Below are positions 24,455 to 32,407 of a stretch of DNA of 64,000 nt, in pieces. Below the pieces are notes generated by a model. The model ran no database searches. It was not told the DNA's origin and worked only from the letters and a program-made list of their open reading frames with translations. The DNA comes from a virus, in the IMG/VR virus record IMGVR_UViG_3300006790_000756, positions 1-64,000 of that record; one strand, given 5' to 3'. The position numbers and the translations under genes are program-made. How positions within the stretch are numbered: the first letter of the stretch is position 1; each line of letters begins with the position of its first letter.

Positions 24455-25424
24455 CTCTTAGTTCTACCAGGGCTTGTCGTAGTTGATCCTTAGTGTAGAC
24501 ACTGACCGCTTGCTCAAGGTAGTCCTCTAGGATCTGGTCGTTCACTTGGAACATTGATACATCTGTCTTATAGTTGCTCAGTTCTTCCTCGTCATAGGTT
24601 GGAAGATACTTGATGTCCCACTCACATACATGAGGATACATCTGCTTAAGGTCATAGACATTGTAGTCCATATCGTCACGCTCCAAAAGCAACCTTACAA
24701 TAACATAACGATTCCTGTGATCGTTTACATCGTCCAAGGTTCTAGGTGTAACAGTCAGGTGGATAGGACCTGTGGTCATGTCTACGAACTCTACAGTCTC
24801 ATCCTCCACAATTGCGTAAAATTTGTCTCCTCCGTCGTGGAAGCATGTAGAGTACGGTGTACCCAAGACCTTGATGTTCTCTCTCGTATGATGCTGGTGG
24901 ATGTGACCCAGGAATGTTGTACGATTAAAATCATCAGGACAGATAGCAAAATCGGCATCACCAGCATTGTTGAGAGAACCTTCATAACCAAAATGCCCAA
25001 AAACAATAGCACCGTCAGGAGACTTTCCCAACTCTTCCTTAATAACTTGTTCATTCTCATAGTGTGGAATGAAATGATAGTTGCCTATGACAGCAGGTTT
25101 CGTAATGACCTTAATGCTGCCCGCAGCCGAGAAGACAGCATTACGCTCCAGTAGGCTAAGAATGGTGACACCATCATCAGCTTTGCTGGCGCTGTCATGA
25201 TTACCTCGCAAGATGAACACATTTTTCTTTACTCCTTGAAATAGATTTCTTACATCGAGAATACATTCGGGTGAAGGTGACCGCTTGTCAAACACATCAC
25301 CAAGAAATACGACATTATCACAAGCCACTCCTTGAAGGAGATCTCTGATACATTGGATTTGGCATAGCCGTAGTTCCCTGTTGGTGTTGTGAAAGTGGGT
25401 GTCTCCAATTACCAAAGTCCTCAT
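24441..25424 (-). CDS. 47: gp47-type recombination nuclease (Mre11/SbcD-like)
   Basis: About 327 residues with the calcineurin-type phosphoesterase motifs in order: VIGDTHFHN, VVFLGDVFDKR, FILRGNHDS, VFGHFGYEG and FLGHIHQHH. These bind two Mn ions. The start at 25424 (ATGA overlap with the thyX stop, with GGAGAG upstream) is preferred to 25439 because the beta strand MRTLVIGDTH then begins at residue 1. Partner of gp46, whose gene it overlaps by 14 nt. Confidence 0.87.
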   Translation of the reverse strand: MRTLVIGDTHFHNTNRELRLCQIQCIRDLLQGVACDNVVFLGDVFDKRSPSPECILDVRNLFQGVKKNVFILRGNHDSASKADDGVTILSLLERNAVFSAAGSIKVITKPAVIGNYHFIPHYENEQVIKEELGKSPDGAIVFGHFGYEGSLNNAGDADFAICPDDFNRTTFLGHIHQHHTRENIKVLGTPYSTCFHDGGDKFYAIVEDETVEFVDMTTGPIHLTVTPRTLDDVNDHRNRYVIVRLLLERDDMDYNVYDLKQMYPHVCEWDIKYLPTYDEEELSNYKTDVSMFQVNDQILEDYLEQAVSVYTKDQLRQALVELRDEDQ

Positions 25425-26089
25425 ACTAATGCTCTCCAAGCAACGGGGAACAGTTCCGACATAATATCATCGATAGCAAATGCGTAGTGTTGAGTTTCCT
25501 CTTGTGCGTTGTTGTCACTACGCTGTAACGCAACGCGAGCCAGTGATGCAAGAGAGCCCGTCCAATACCATTCTGTGTACATGCACTGTGGAAGGATGCC
25601 TCTTGCGATCTCTGGTGCAAGTCCTTCAATAATAGACACATCGTAGGTATCTCTAGCAAGGTTTATGGCTTGCTTGTACATATCGTACACTCTCTCCTTG
25701 CCTTCAATCTCCTTATCACCTGATCCTTGCTTGATACTTTTATCAGGCCGTTCACGCCAGTAATTAGGAGTGTAGAAATCAGGTTCAAAATCAACATAGC
25801 GGCGCGAGATCTCATTTTCTACCATGCCTACCTTATGCTTGAAGAGTTGCGTCCTCACAAAGATCGGCGCCTTTATGTGAAATTGAACCTGAGGATGGGC
25901 GAATGGGGTCCAATGGTTATGCTTTGCGAGATAGTTGATGAGCTTCTCATCTCCTTCATCTAGCTCATCTTTGCGCTTGTTAAAAGAAACTCGCGCAGCA
26001 TTAACCACAGTAAGATCGGACCCCATCCAATCGATAAGACGGACGAAGCCGTGATCCAAACACTCAACAGTATAGTTCTTATCAATCAT
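25421..26089 (-). CDS. thyX: Flavin-dependent thymidylate synthase
   Basis: 222 residues. HWTPFAHPQVQFHIKAP and then FKHKVGMVENEISRRYVDF correspond to the ThyX substrate/FAD region (usual form RHRxxSxNExSxRY; here KHK replaces RHR, a conservative change). The C-terminal LARVALQRSDNNAQEETQHYA completes the family pattern. It makes dTMP from dUMP using FAD and methylene-tetrahydrofolate, complementing NrdJ. The gene is joined by overlaps to the polymerase gene before it and to gp47 after it. Confidence 0.87.
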   Translation of the reverse strand: MIDKNYTVECLDHGFVRLIDWMGSDLTVVNAARVSFNKRKDELDEGDEKLINYLAKHNHWTPFAHPQVQFHIKAPIFVRTQLFKHKVGMVENEISRRYVDFEPDFYTPNYWRERPDKSIKQGSGDKEIEGKERVYDMYKQAINLARDTYDVSIIEGLAPEIARGILPQCMYTEWYWTGSLASLARVALQRSDNNAQEETQHYAFAIDDIMSELFPVAWRALV

Positions 26090-27194
26090 TAAAATACTCC
26101 AGTAACTCTGTTATGTTTTGGACGGCTCCGTCCTTGTAATGAACCTCTTGACCGTCACCGAATGAACGACCTACTTCGGCATCAATCTTGAGGGGTACTT
26201 CGAAATGGATATTGAAATCCTTACGGAGAGTAGGCGTCTCCACTAGTTCATTATAGCACACTTCAAGGCATTCCTGCAATGAATTCTTCGGACATGTTAT
26301 CTCAAGTGAGTCGTGGACAGTAGATACAATCTTAGCTCCCGTTGCTGGTAGAGATTGGCTAAGTCCTTTGATACCACATAGGATGATGTCTGATGCGGCT
26401 GACTGGATAGTAAAGTTGAGACCTTGGCGTAGAGCCCTGCGAACAATCTTGTCATCCTTAGACCTGACATTAGGTAGTCTTCGCTTGCGTCCGAAGATAG
26501 AAGTGATGTAACCGTCCTCTCTGATCGTTTCGTAAGTGTTGTTGATATACGACCCGATGCCTGGAAAGACTTCCATGTAGGTGTTGATGATATGCTCTGC
26601 TCGGTCTAGTGAGATTCTGTTATTGTTAGCGAGCGTGAAAGCAGTACCACCGTATACGATGAGGAAGGAGGTTGCCTTAGCAATCTGTCGCTCCTCTTTT
26701 TGAACCTTCTCTGCGGACTTGTTGAACAATAGTGAGGCAGAGTAGGTGTGTAGATCGACGCCATCTTTGAATGCCTTACACATGCGTTCATCCTCGGCTA
26801 CATGCGCGAGAACTCGTAGCTCCATGCCTGCGTAGTCGATGGTGACAAACGCCTGATCCTCAGGTGCTACAAAGATGCGTCGAATGTTATTGTTGGTATC
26901 CCGAGGTAGCGTATGGAATGATACACCCATCGCCTTCTCAGCATTGTAGGAGCCGCAAGAGAGCCGACCCGTGACTGTGCCATCGAGCTTGTAATCACAG
27001 TAGACCTTGTTACGACCATTGTATTCAATAGCCGTGTGTAAACCCCGAATGTAGGTCTTGTGAAGCTTCGCTGCCGCACGATAGTCGAGCAGCCCAGAGA
27101 TCCACTCTCTTGCTTGTTCTAGTTCCTCAGTTGAACGCTCTTGTAGAACACTACGAGCGGTCAGCTTTTCTTTGTCTTCTCGTCTTCTTGGCAC
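26082..27194 (-). CDS. DNA polymerase family A, polymerase domain (third frame of a split enzyme)
   Basis: 370 residues read from a GTG at 27194. The product begins just before the thumb/palm boundary (LLDYRAAAKLHKTYI) and holds motif A DYAGMELRVLAH near 120, motif B RQIAKATSFLIVYGG near 171 and motif C STVHDSLE near 292, including all catalytic carboxylates. GRLSCGSYNAEKAMG matches the template-binding region before motif A. It lacks exonuclease and N-terminal thumb parts, which lie in the two upstream frames. The 44-nt overlap with the middle frame lets the two be coupled or joined by frameshift. Confidence 0.85.
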   Translation of the reverse strand: MPRRREDKEKLTARSVLQERSTEELEQAREWISGLLDYRAAAKLHKTYIRGLHTAIEYNGRNKVYCDYKLDGTVTGRLSCGSYNAEKAMGVSFHTLPRDTNNNIRRIFVAPEDQAFVTIDYAGMELRVLAHVAEDERMCKAFKDGVDLHTYSASLLFNKSAEKVQKEERQIAKATSFLIVYGGTAFTLANNNRISLDRAEHIINTYMEVFPGIGSYINNTYETIREDGYITSIFGRKRRLPNVRSKDDKIVRRALRQGLNFTIQSAASDIILCGIKGLSQSLPATGAKIVSTVHDSLEITCPKNSLQECLEVCYNELVETPTLRKDFNIHFEVPLKIDAEVGRSFGDGQEVHYKDGAVQNITELLEYFND

Positions 27195-27663
27195 GGTCGT
27201 TCAGTTCGTCAGTAATGAAATCGAGTAGTTCATCAAGGGTTGCCTTGTCAGTTGAAGGGTCGCCCTTGCCTGTACGCTTAGGAGGATATAGTAGGAACCC
27301 ACCCTCATCAGTGTAAAGGATATCTCTAAGATCTACAGTCGATGCTAGGTTAGCACCACGCTTCACTTGCTTGTACATAAGAAGGTCATCCTCCTTAGAC
27401 ATAGCCTGCTTGTCCAGACTCTTACCCACAGAGCCTAGCTCCTCTGGGGCTACATGCAAACCTTCATACTCCATGTCAGAGAACACAGGTAGCACAGGAG
27501 ACAGTAGCTTCTCCATCACATGCCAGCACCCTTCTTCTTTCAGTAGTTCCTCTAAGGAATGGAACAAGCGAAGAGTGAAATGAGTATCCATAGCATTACC
27601 ATGGAGACAGTCACCGAGTGGAATATTGGCCCAGTCGAAGTTTTTGTCATTTACAGTAAGCAT
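27151..27663 (-). CDS. DNA polymerase family A, middle piece (end of exonuclease plus thumb start)
   Basis: 170 residues. The first part contains GNAMDTHFTLRL, the position of exonuclease motif III, but the usual Tyr four residues before the Asp is Gly here. It continues with LLSPVLPVFSDMEYEGLHV, the linker and thumb start found in PolA-type enzymes, and PPKRTGKGDPSTDKATL. It ends in a basic tail NDRAKKTRRQRKADRS that has no counterpart in intact PolA and is encoded by the overlap with the next frame. Its start overlaps the upstream stop as TGATG, typical of translational re-initiation. Confidence 0.8.
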   Translation of the reverse strand: MLTVNDKNFDWANIPLGDCLHGNAMDTHFTLRLFHSLEELLKEEGCWHVMEKLLSPVLPVFSDMEYEGLHVAPEELGSVGKSLDKQAMSKEDDLLMYKQVKRGANLASTVDLRDILYTDEGGFLLYPPKRTGKGDPSTDKATLDELLDFITDELNDRAKKTRRQRKADRS

Positions 27664-28673
27664 CAGAGTTGGTCAATGCCCTCAGGGAAGAATAGTTTAA
27701 CGAGTTCCTTCAAGCTCTTGGGAACATCCTCGTTCCACAGGTGAGCCATCAGCTTAGTATCATAGACATTCGTTGGGTAGATTCCAACATTGTGTAGGAA
27801 TTTCAGGTCGAACTTCGCATTGTGAAAGACCTTGCGGTTGTTAGGATTCTCAAGAATCTTCTTGACAACATTCAGGATGTAGTCAGTATCCTTCCAAGGT
27901 GTGTCCTTGTGTAGCAGAGGAATGGCGTAGTTCTTGTCCTTGGCAGAGATCGCAATCGTGTTAAGCTTATCGGTCAGGAAGTTCAGACCTGTAGTCTCAG
28001 TATCAACTGCAATATCCTCGTCGGTTTCGGCCAGCCAAAGTATCTTGTCAAGATCATCGTCGGACATGATAAGATCCACAGGAATCTTCTCTGCCTTGAT
28101 GCCCGTGATCACCTTGGCAAGGGCGTTCTTAATGTCCTGTTCAAAAATGTACCGATTCTTTGGCTCGGTATGAACAGCGTATGGGTGGAAGATAGGGACG
28201 CATACGAACTGGTGGTTACCAGTATCGATATCGAATGCGTTGCCTCTCTTGGTTGTGATACCAGACTTCTTAGTCACCATCTTGAACGCAAGATTTCCAC
28301 ATGCGAACACTAGCTTAGGCTTGACCTGATCAATCGTGGCCCAGAGGTGCTGGCGACAAGCGTGAGTATCAGCAGTCTTCATGTCTGATTCACGCACAGA
28401 AGGGCACTTTACAGCAGCAGAGAAGGAAACTCTACAGTCGCCTGGGAGATCTGATGCCACAAGGATATCAGTAAGCGTCTCCACATCTCGGCTGTTAAAA
28501 GGATTACTCCTCCCATTATGAAACACGAAAGAATCAGAAAGAAAAAGTACATCAGCCTCATCCATAGATTCATAATCTTGGATGCAATGGGTTGGCTTGT
28601 TCCTTTTGAGTTGGGAGCAGCCTTGGCAGAACGGGTGGATAGGAGCTTCTTCATAGAGGTTAGATAGTTGCAT
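27663..28673 (-). CDS. UDG-like domain fused to 3'-5' exonuclease N-terminal half (first piece of split polymerase)
   Basis: 336 residues. Residues about 10-190 resemble family 4/5 uracil-DNA glycosylases: an iron-sulphur set C16, C19, C90, C106, VFACGNLAF and the late IFHPYA. The catalytic GEAPG-type loop is replaced by FLSDSF at about 44-49, so glycosylase activity is doubtful. Residues about 195-336 are a DnaQ-like exonuclease with motif I DTETTGL near 222 and motif II HNAKFDLKFL near 285; motif III is in the next frame. A CTATTATAG box lies 11 nt upstream, shared with the divergent sigma gene. Confidence 0.8.
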   Translation of the reverse strand: MQLSNLYEEAPIHPFCQGCSQLKRNKPTHCIQDYESMDEADVLFLSDSFVFHNGRSNPFNSRDVETLTDILVASDLPGDCRVSFSAAVKCPSVRESDMKTADTHACRQHLWATIDQVKPKLVFACGNLAFKMVTKKSGITTKRGNAFDIDTGNHQFVCVPIFHPYAVHTEPKNRYIFEQDIKNALAKVITGIKAEKIPVDLIMSDDDLDKILWLAETDEDIAVDTETTGLNFLTDKLNTIAISAKDKNYAIPLLHKDTPWKDTDYILNVVKKILENPNNRKVFHNAKFDLKFLHNVGIYPTNVYDTKLMAHLWNEDVPKSLKELVKLFFPEGIDQL

Positions 28674-28684
28674 TGGGGTTTACA

Positions 28685-28693
28685 CTATAATAG
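28685..28693. promoter_or_regulatory. Bidirectional palindromic promoter-like box between polymerase and sigma genes
   Basis: CTATAATAG on the plus strand, CTATTATAG on the minus. It is the central element of a 26-nt gap between divergent ATG codons, 6 nt from the plus gene and 11 nt from the minus gene. Neither side has a strong Shine-Dalgarno site. Confidence 0.65.
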
Positions 28694-28699
28694 TTAAGT

Positions 28700-29050
28700 A
28701 TGAGTAGACATTACATAGACAACAAACGCTTCGAGGAGCTTATCGTATTATACCTCCAAGATCGCAAGGCTCACGAAGAAGAACTGTTTTCTATGTTCGA
28801 CCTGTTGGTATCCAATGTCATGGGTGCATTCAACTTTGATGTGGACCCTGAGGACGCCAAGCAAGACTGCTTTGTGTTAATATTGAAGACGCTCCAAAAT
28901 TTCAATCCTGAAAAAGGGAGCGCCTTCAATTTCTTTACAACTGTTATCGTAAATAACTTAAAGCTTGTTTACACTAAGGACAAAAAGTACGCAGAGAAGA
29001 TCAAGGCTTTCGAGGAACTGCGAGGGTATCGAGGTCCATCTCAGCCCTAA
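28700..29050 (+). CDS. 55: gp55-like late sigma factor
   Basis: 116 residues. The core DAKQDCFVLILKTLQNFNPEKGSAFNFFTTVIVNNL resembles sigma region 2 as kept in T4 gp55 (an acidic helix, NF-x-P/E-K, then FxxFFT-x-I-x-N), which binds core RNA polymerase and recognises the -10-like late box. It is much shorter than T4 gp55 (185 residues) and lacks the C-terminal hydrophobic/acidic tail that contacts the sliding clamp, so clamp-coupled activation is not evident. It is one of only two plus-strand genes; its last 50 nt overlap the minus gene at 29001. The factor probably recognises the CTATWATAG boxes, including its own. Confidence 0.7.
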   Translation: MSRHYIDNKRFEELIVLYLQDRKAHEEELFSMFDLLVSNVMGAFNFDVDPEDAKQDCFVLILKTLQNFNPEKGSAFNFFTTVIVNNLKLVYTKDKKYAEKIKAFEELRGYRGPSQP

Positions 29051-29345
29051 TCGACATTGGGTTGTCAAGCACCACTGTCTTCTTCCCTAGTACACATACT
29101 AGGCTAGGTGTCCTAGTTTTAAAGATGCAGTAAGCGTGAGGAAGCTCGAAATAATCGATCTCGTAGAGATCAAAGTGTTGTTCGAAGTCCTCCCACGCCT
29201 CATGCAGTTCTTTCTTGATAAGCTCCGACTGCGGATCCCAGGGGGAGGTTACTAGAAAACCTACCGCCCCAGACTTTTGCTGTCGGGCTTGCCGAACCAC
29301 CTTGTTCAGGTGATTTTCACTCTTGAGTTTCTGTAGTTTCAGCAT
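29001..29345 (-). CDS. Hypothetical protein with thioredoxin-like pattern, 114 aa
   Basis: The order GFLVTSPWDPQSELIKKELHE, then DLYEIDYFELP, then TPSLVCVLGKKTV follows that of a thioredoxin fold: strand, W-x-P loop, helix, strand with cis-Pro. The redox Cys pair is absent (WDPQ where WCGPC stands), so if the fold is right it is a binding and not a redox protein. It overlaps the sigma gene's 3' end on the opposite strand by 50 nt and the upstream gene by 29 nt. No family is firmly recognised. Confidence 0.5.
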   Translation of the reverse strand: MLKLQKLKSENHLNKVVRQARQQKSGAVGFLVTSPWDPQSELIKKELHEAWEDFEQHFDLYEIDYFELPHAYCIFKTRTPSLVCVLGKKTVVLDNPMSIRAEMDLDTLAVPRKP

Positions 29346-29637
29346 CTTCTTCTACGATCTCAGGCTCTTGTGCCTCGCCCTCAGCCTTCTCGGCCTCTTC
29401 TGCCATGCGGGAGATCACTGCCCGCTCCATGGACTGAAGGCCAACCATGAATGCAGTCTTGGTAAACTCCTCCTCGGAGAGACCACCCTGGTTGATTACA
29501 TTGAAAAAGTTCTTGAAGGCTTCTGCCTCAGGTTTAGTTAGATTAAATTGAATCTTCATTCTATCGTTCCTCCTTCGAAGGATTCTACATTTGTTAATGC
29601 TGGTAAGTTCAAGTTTAGGTTCTTCGTCCCAACTCAT
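29317..29637 (-). CDS. Hypothetical protein with acidic tail, 106 aa (or 80 aa from internal start)
   Basis: Two start sites compete. ATG at 29637 stands 3 nt after a CTATTATAG box, the leaderless spacing also seen at uvsX and the zinc-ribbon gene. ATG at 29559 (product starts MKIQFNLTKPEAEAF) has a strong GGAGGA site nine bases upstream. The body is a small helical domain (LSEEEFTKTAFMVGLQSME); the C-terminus is Glu-rich (EPEIVEEDAETTETQE). Function unknown; the helical domain before an acidic tail would fit a small regulatory or nucleic-acid-associated protein. Confidence 0.65.
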   Translation of the reverse strand: MSWDEEPKLELTSINKCRILRRRNDRMKIQFNLTKPEAEAFKNFFNVINQGGLSEEEFTKTAFMVGLQSMERAVISRMAEEAEKAEGEAQEPEIVEEDAETTETQE

Positions 29638-29640
29638 GAT

Positions 29641-29649
29641 CTATAATAG
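29641..29649. promoter_or_regulatory. Bidirectional palindromic promoter-like box between 29317 gene and nuclease gene
   Basis: CTATAATAG on plus. On minus it stands 3 nt before ATG 29637; on plus it is followed by GAGG and the TTG start at 29667. It is the only promoter-like sequence in the 29-nt gap. Confidence 0.65.
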
Positions 29650-29666
29650 TACAGAGGTAAATAAGG

Positions 29667-30191
29667 TTGGAAGATAATTACGATTTATCGAAACTCAGGA
29701 CCAAGCCCAAGCGAAAGAATAGTAGGGCGAAGGGCGCGGCCTTCGAGAACAAAGTCGCCAAAATACTCAATGAAAGATTCGAAACCAAAGAATTCGCACG
29801 GACCCCAGGATCAGGAGCTTTCGCAACGACACATACGCTACCGAAACATCTACAAATCCAGGGAGATCTTATCACTCCTCAAGCATTTGCATACATTATA
29901 GAATGCAAGAAGGGGTATAACAACCTCGGCTTTCACTCCATGTTAGATTTTCAATCAAAACTTTGGGAGTGGATCGAGCATATGGAGAAAGACGCAGCCG
30001 CCGCAGATAAAGCACCGATTCTTTTTATGGCCCAGGATCGGCAGCCTATCATAACAATACTTAGGTATAAAGAAGAAATAATAAACTATACTGATTCATA
30101 TACTACATTAATAAGTAAAGAAGGTATAGAGTACATCATGTTATACATGGATGACCTTCTTAAGATACACAATCAGTTCTTCTTTAAGTGA
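29667..30191 (+). CDS. PD-(D/E)XK-type nuclease, Holliday-junction-resolvase-like
   Basis: 174 residues from a TTG start behind a GAGG ribosome-binding site. RAKGAAFENKVAKIL gives the early Glu helix, FARTPGSGAF the conserved turn, GDLITPQAFAYIIECKKGYN the catalytic D...E-x-K core, and FQSKLWEWIEHMEKD the following helix, as in archaeal-type resolvases and RecU-like phage nucleases. Likely cleaves recombination or branched DNA intermediates before packaging. It is one of only two plus-strand genes; the last 19 nt overlap the convergent minus gene. No terminator is visible between them. Confidence 0.65.
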   Translation: MEDNYDLSKLRTKPKRKNSRAKGAAFENKVAKILNERFETKEFARTPGSGAFATTHTLPKHLQIQGDLITPQAFAYIIECKKGYNNLGFHSMLDFQSKLWEWIEHMEKDAAAADKAPILFMAQDRQPIITILRYKEEIINYTDSYTTLISKEGIEYIMLYMDDLLKIHNQFFFK

Positions 30192-32392
30192 CGAGTATTG
30201 ATGTAGGAATTAGCTTCTGCTTTTCCTTTACCTGCTTTGAACTCAGTAGAACCATCATCAGTAACTGTCCAAGTAGAAGTTCCCGTTGATAAATCTCGTC
30301 TAGAGTCTGGATCTAGTAAATCCTTTAGTGGCTCTGCAATCATCTGGTTCTGATTCTCTCTGTAAGTATTACCTGTTGAGAGAATATGGATGCTGGACAT
30401 GGGATTCTTTCCAGTGCTATCCATACCCATAGATGCTTGAAGTGCTGCAAAGGCAACGAGAGAACCTCTTGATTTATTCTTATCAATGAGCCCGTTGCTT
30501 TTTCGTTTGATGCCTTTTTCTAGGAGCAGACGATGTAGTTCTCTTTCTACAAGACCTACAGCCTTAGGACTTCCGTTCTTATCAAACTCCTTAAGAGCAG
30601 CGTTCATAATTCTTTTTTGCTCACCTGTTATACCAGCCTGCTCTAGGATCTCCTTTACTTGTTTGGACACAAAGGTTTTAAGCTGCTGTTTACTTAAGTT
30701 GGCTGTTTTAGTTTTACCATCCATTAACTTAGTGACAGCATCTTGAACGGTAGCCATTTGGCTAAGTATCTCTCTACCAGCAGCCTTATCAGCCTCACTA
30801 ACCCCTAGCTGATCCCAAACAAAGTCTCCGTGAGCGTTACCATCTTCTAGAAGTCTACTTGCTTCTCCTCCCAGTCTACTCGCAGTTCCTAGTTTTACAG
30901 GACCCTCGTTGATATATGTCTTGAGTGAGTCTCCTAGTAAAAAATACTTGTCCTGTATCTCATCTCCTGATGCTTTGATCGCTCTTTGTAGTGCAGGATC
31001 CAAGTCTTCAAATTTGACTTCTGTAACGCTACCTTCAGGCAGTGCCATGCTAGGTCTTTCTCTCATGACATAATCAACATCAGACTTATCACCCTTGCCT
31101 GCTACACCACCTACCCTTGCAGCGTAGTCGGGCTTGAGTTCATTAACAAACATCATTGAGTTGATAAGGTAGGTTCTAAGAGGACCCTTGATTGCATCCT
31201 TTACATCACCCTTGAAGTTAATACCAAGATCATCCATTGTTGTGATTAGCTCCTGATATTTCTCGTCTAGGATATGCTCTCCCTTCTCTACAAGACTTTT
31301 CATCTTCAGGACATTGAATGCCTGAGCGCCAAACTTGGAAATGATGTCTGTCACGATACCAGCAGCCTTATCAGTTTGACCAGTGGCTAGATAGAACCCT
31401 GCCACCTGTACTAGCTCACTTGCGTCCTTTACAATGTTACTGAAGTTGCCTGGGGCATCAGAGGCTCTTGCCGCAATCTCTTTTTCAGGTATGGTATAGT
31501 TCGCAGAGTCTTCTACTTTGTCTGTGCATAGCCCGCTTACATTACTGTTGTAAGCATTTGCCATCATGTTGATAGGGTTACCCTCTGCTATGCTAAGTGA
31601 AACACCAAATCTTTTATCATCATATGGAGCAGCAAAGAAGAACTCGCTCTTGCCAGGGGCCTGCCTTACATTGTCCGCTACTTGTTGCATATCACTATCA
31701 GTAGCCTCACAGGTCCTAGACTTGTTATACGCCTTCGCTAACTGAGCCATTGAGTTTATTGAACCAGCCAAGGTCTTAATATCAACATCATCCAAAGCAA
31801 AACCGATACTGTCAGTTCTTTCAAACTTAACTCCACCGCCTTCTACCTCTTGAAGTAAGTTGTAGGCTAGAGAACCTCTGTCTTTTCCTCCAAAGATCTT
31901 TTGGATAAGCTCTGCTTCCGAGATCAACCCATCCTCTACTAGACCTTGCGAGTCCTTTAGTATTTCCTTGAACTTATCTATTGTCCCTGGCATCAATTCT
32001 TCTAGCTTGTTGAGTCTCTCTTGGCTTTCTTCGCTAACTCTACTTAAGACAGGATCTTCTGGAACAACAGGTTCATTTCCAGTGGTTGCGTCTTGTCCTG
32101 CGTACCATGCCTGTAGCTTGGCTAATAACTTTGGATTCGCTCCTCTGTTTGCATTAACAATTTGAGAACCTAAAGGGCCTGCTTCGATTTTAACTTCACC
32201 TTTTTGATTGACACCTACTAAAACTGGTTTAGCCTTTTCGTTATTAGGTGACTTGACTGAAACGGATTGAGGTCTAGGTGTCCCACTCGAAGGATTCCAC
32301 TGAGGAGCCTGACTCTTCAAGAACTGCATGACATCATCTTGCTGCTCTCGAAGCGAGTAACTCTCTAGTAATAGCTTGGCGAAGTTCATCAT
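30173..32392 (-). CDS. Large probable internal virion protein, 739 aa
   Basis: Mostly helical with no recognised enzyme motif. The start MNFAKLLLE, then SYSL, resembles a short capsid-targeting peptide ending in an L-x-E site of the T4 prohead-protease type, so the protein may be packed in the head and clipped near residue 10. Other landmarks: a Gln/Ser/Pro-rich linker near residues 25-70 and a charged tail ending NTRHLKKN. Two ATG codons in a row (32392, 32389) follow TATAAT directly. Isolated between two terminator/convergent ends, it is its own transcription unit. Function unknown. Confidence 0.55.
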   Translation of the reverse strand: MMNFAKLLLESYSLREQQDDVMQFLKSQAPQWNPSSGTPRPQSVSVKSPNNEKAKPVLVGVNQKGEVKIEAGPLGSQIVNANRGANPKLLAKLQAWYAGQDATTGNEPVVPEDPVLSRVSEESQERLNKLEELMPGTIDKFKEILKDSQGLVEDGLISEAELIQKIFGGKDRGSLAYNLLQEVEGGGVKFERTDSIGFALDDVDIKTLAGSINSMAQLAKAYNKSRTCEATDSDMQQVADNVRQAPGKSEFFFAAPYDDKRFGVSLSIAEGNPINMMANAYNSNVSGLCTDKVEDSANYTIPEKEIAARASDAPGNFSNIVKDASELVQVAGFYLATGQTDKAAGIVTDIISKFGAQAFNVLKMKSLVEKGEHILDEKYQELITTMDDLGINFKGDVKDAIKGPLRTYLINSMMFVNELKPDYAARVGGVAGKGDKSDVDYVMRERPSMALPEGSVTEVKFEDLDPALQRAIKASGDEIQDKYFLLGDSLKTYINEGPVKLGTASRLGGEASRLLEDGNAHGDFVWDQLGVSEADKAAGREILSQMATVQDAVTKLMDGKTKTANLSKQQLKTFVSKQVKEILEQAGITGEQKRIMNAALKEFDKNGSPKAVGLVERELHRLLLEKGIKRKSNGLIDKNKSRGSLVAFAALQASMGMDSTGKNPMSSIHILSTGNTYRENQNQMIAEPLKDLLDPDSRRDLSTGTSTWTVTDDGSTEFKAGKGKAEANSYINTRHLKKN

Positions 32393-32393
32393 T

Positions 32394-32402
32394 GTATTAT
32401 AT
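32394..32402 (-). promoter_or_regulatory. Promoter-like box directly before the 739-aa gene
   Basis: ATATAATAC on minus, a relative of the CTATWATAG box, 1 nt from the first ATG and 4 nt from the second, lying between the tube-gene terminator and this gene. No ribosome-binding site is present. Confidence 0.5.
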
Positions 32403-32407
32403 TAAAA

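Noticed and set aside
26082-28673. Polymerase split as simple sequencing error.
   Set aside because: Not excluded, but the two junctions show TGATG coupling and a GTG start with overlapping frames, with no loss of conserved sequence; kept as a finding with a read-level check.
29001-29345. Naming the 114-aa protein a thioredoxin.
   Set aside because: The fold order fits but the redox Cys pair is missing, and similarity is too weak for a name.
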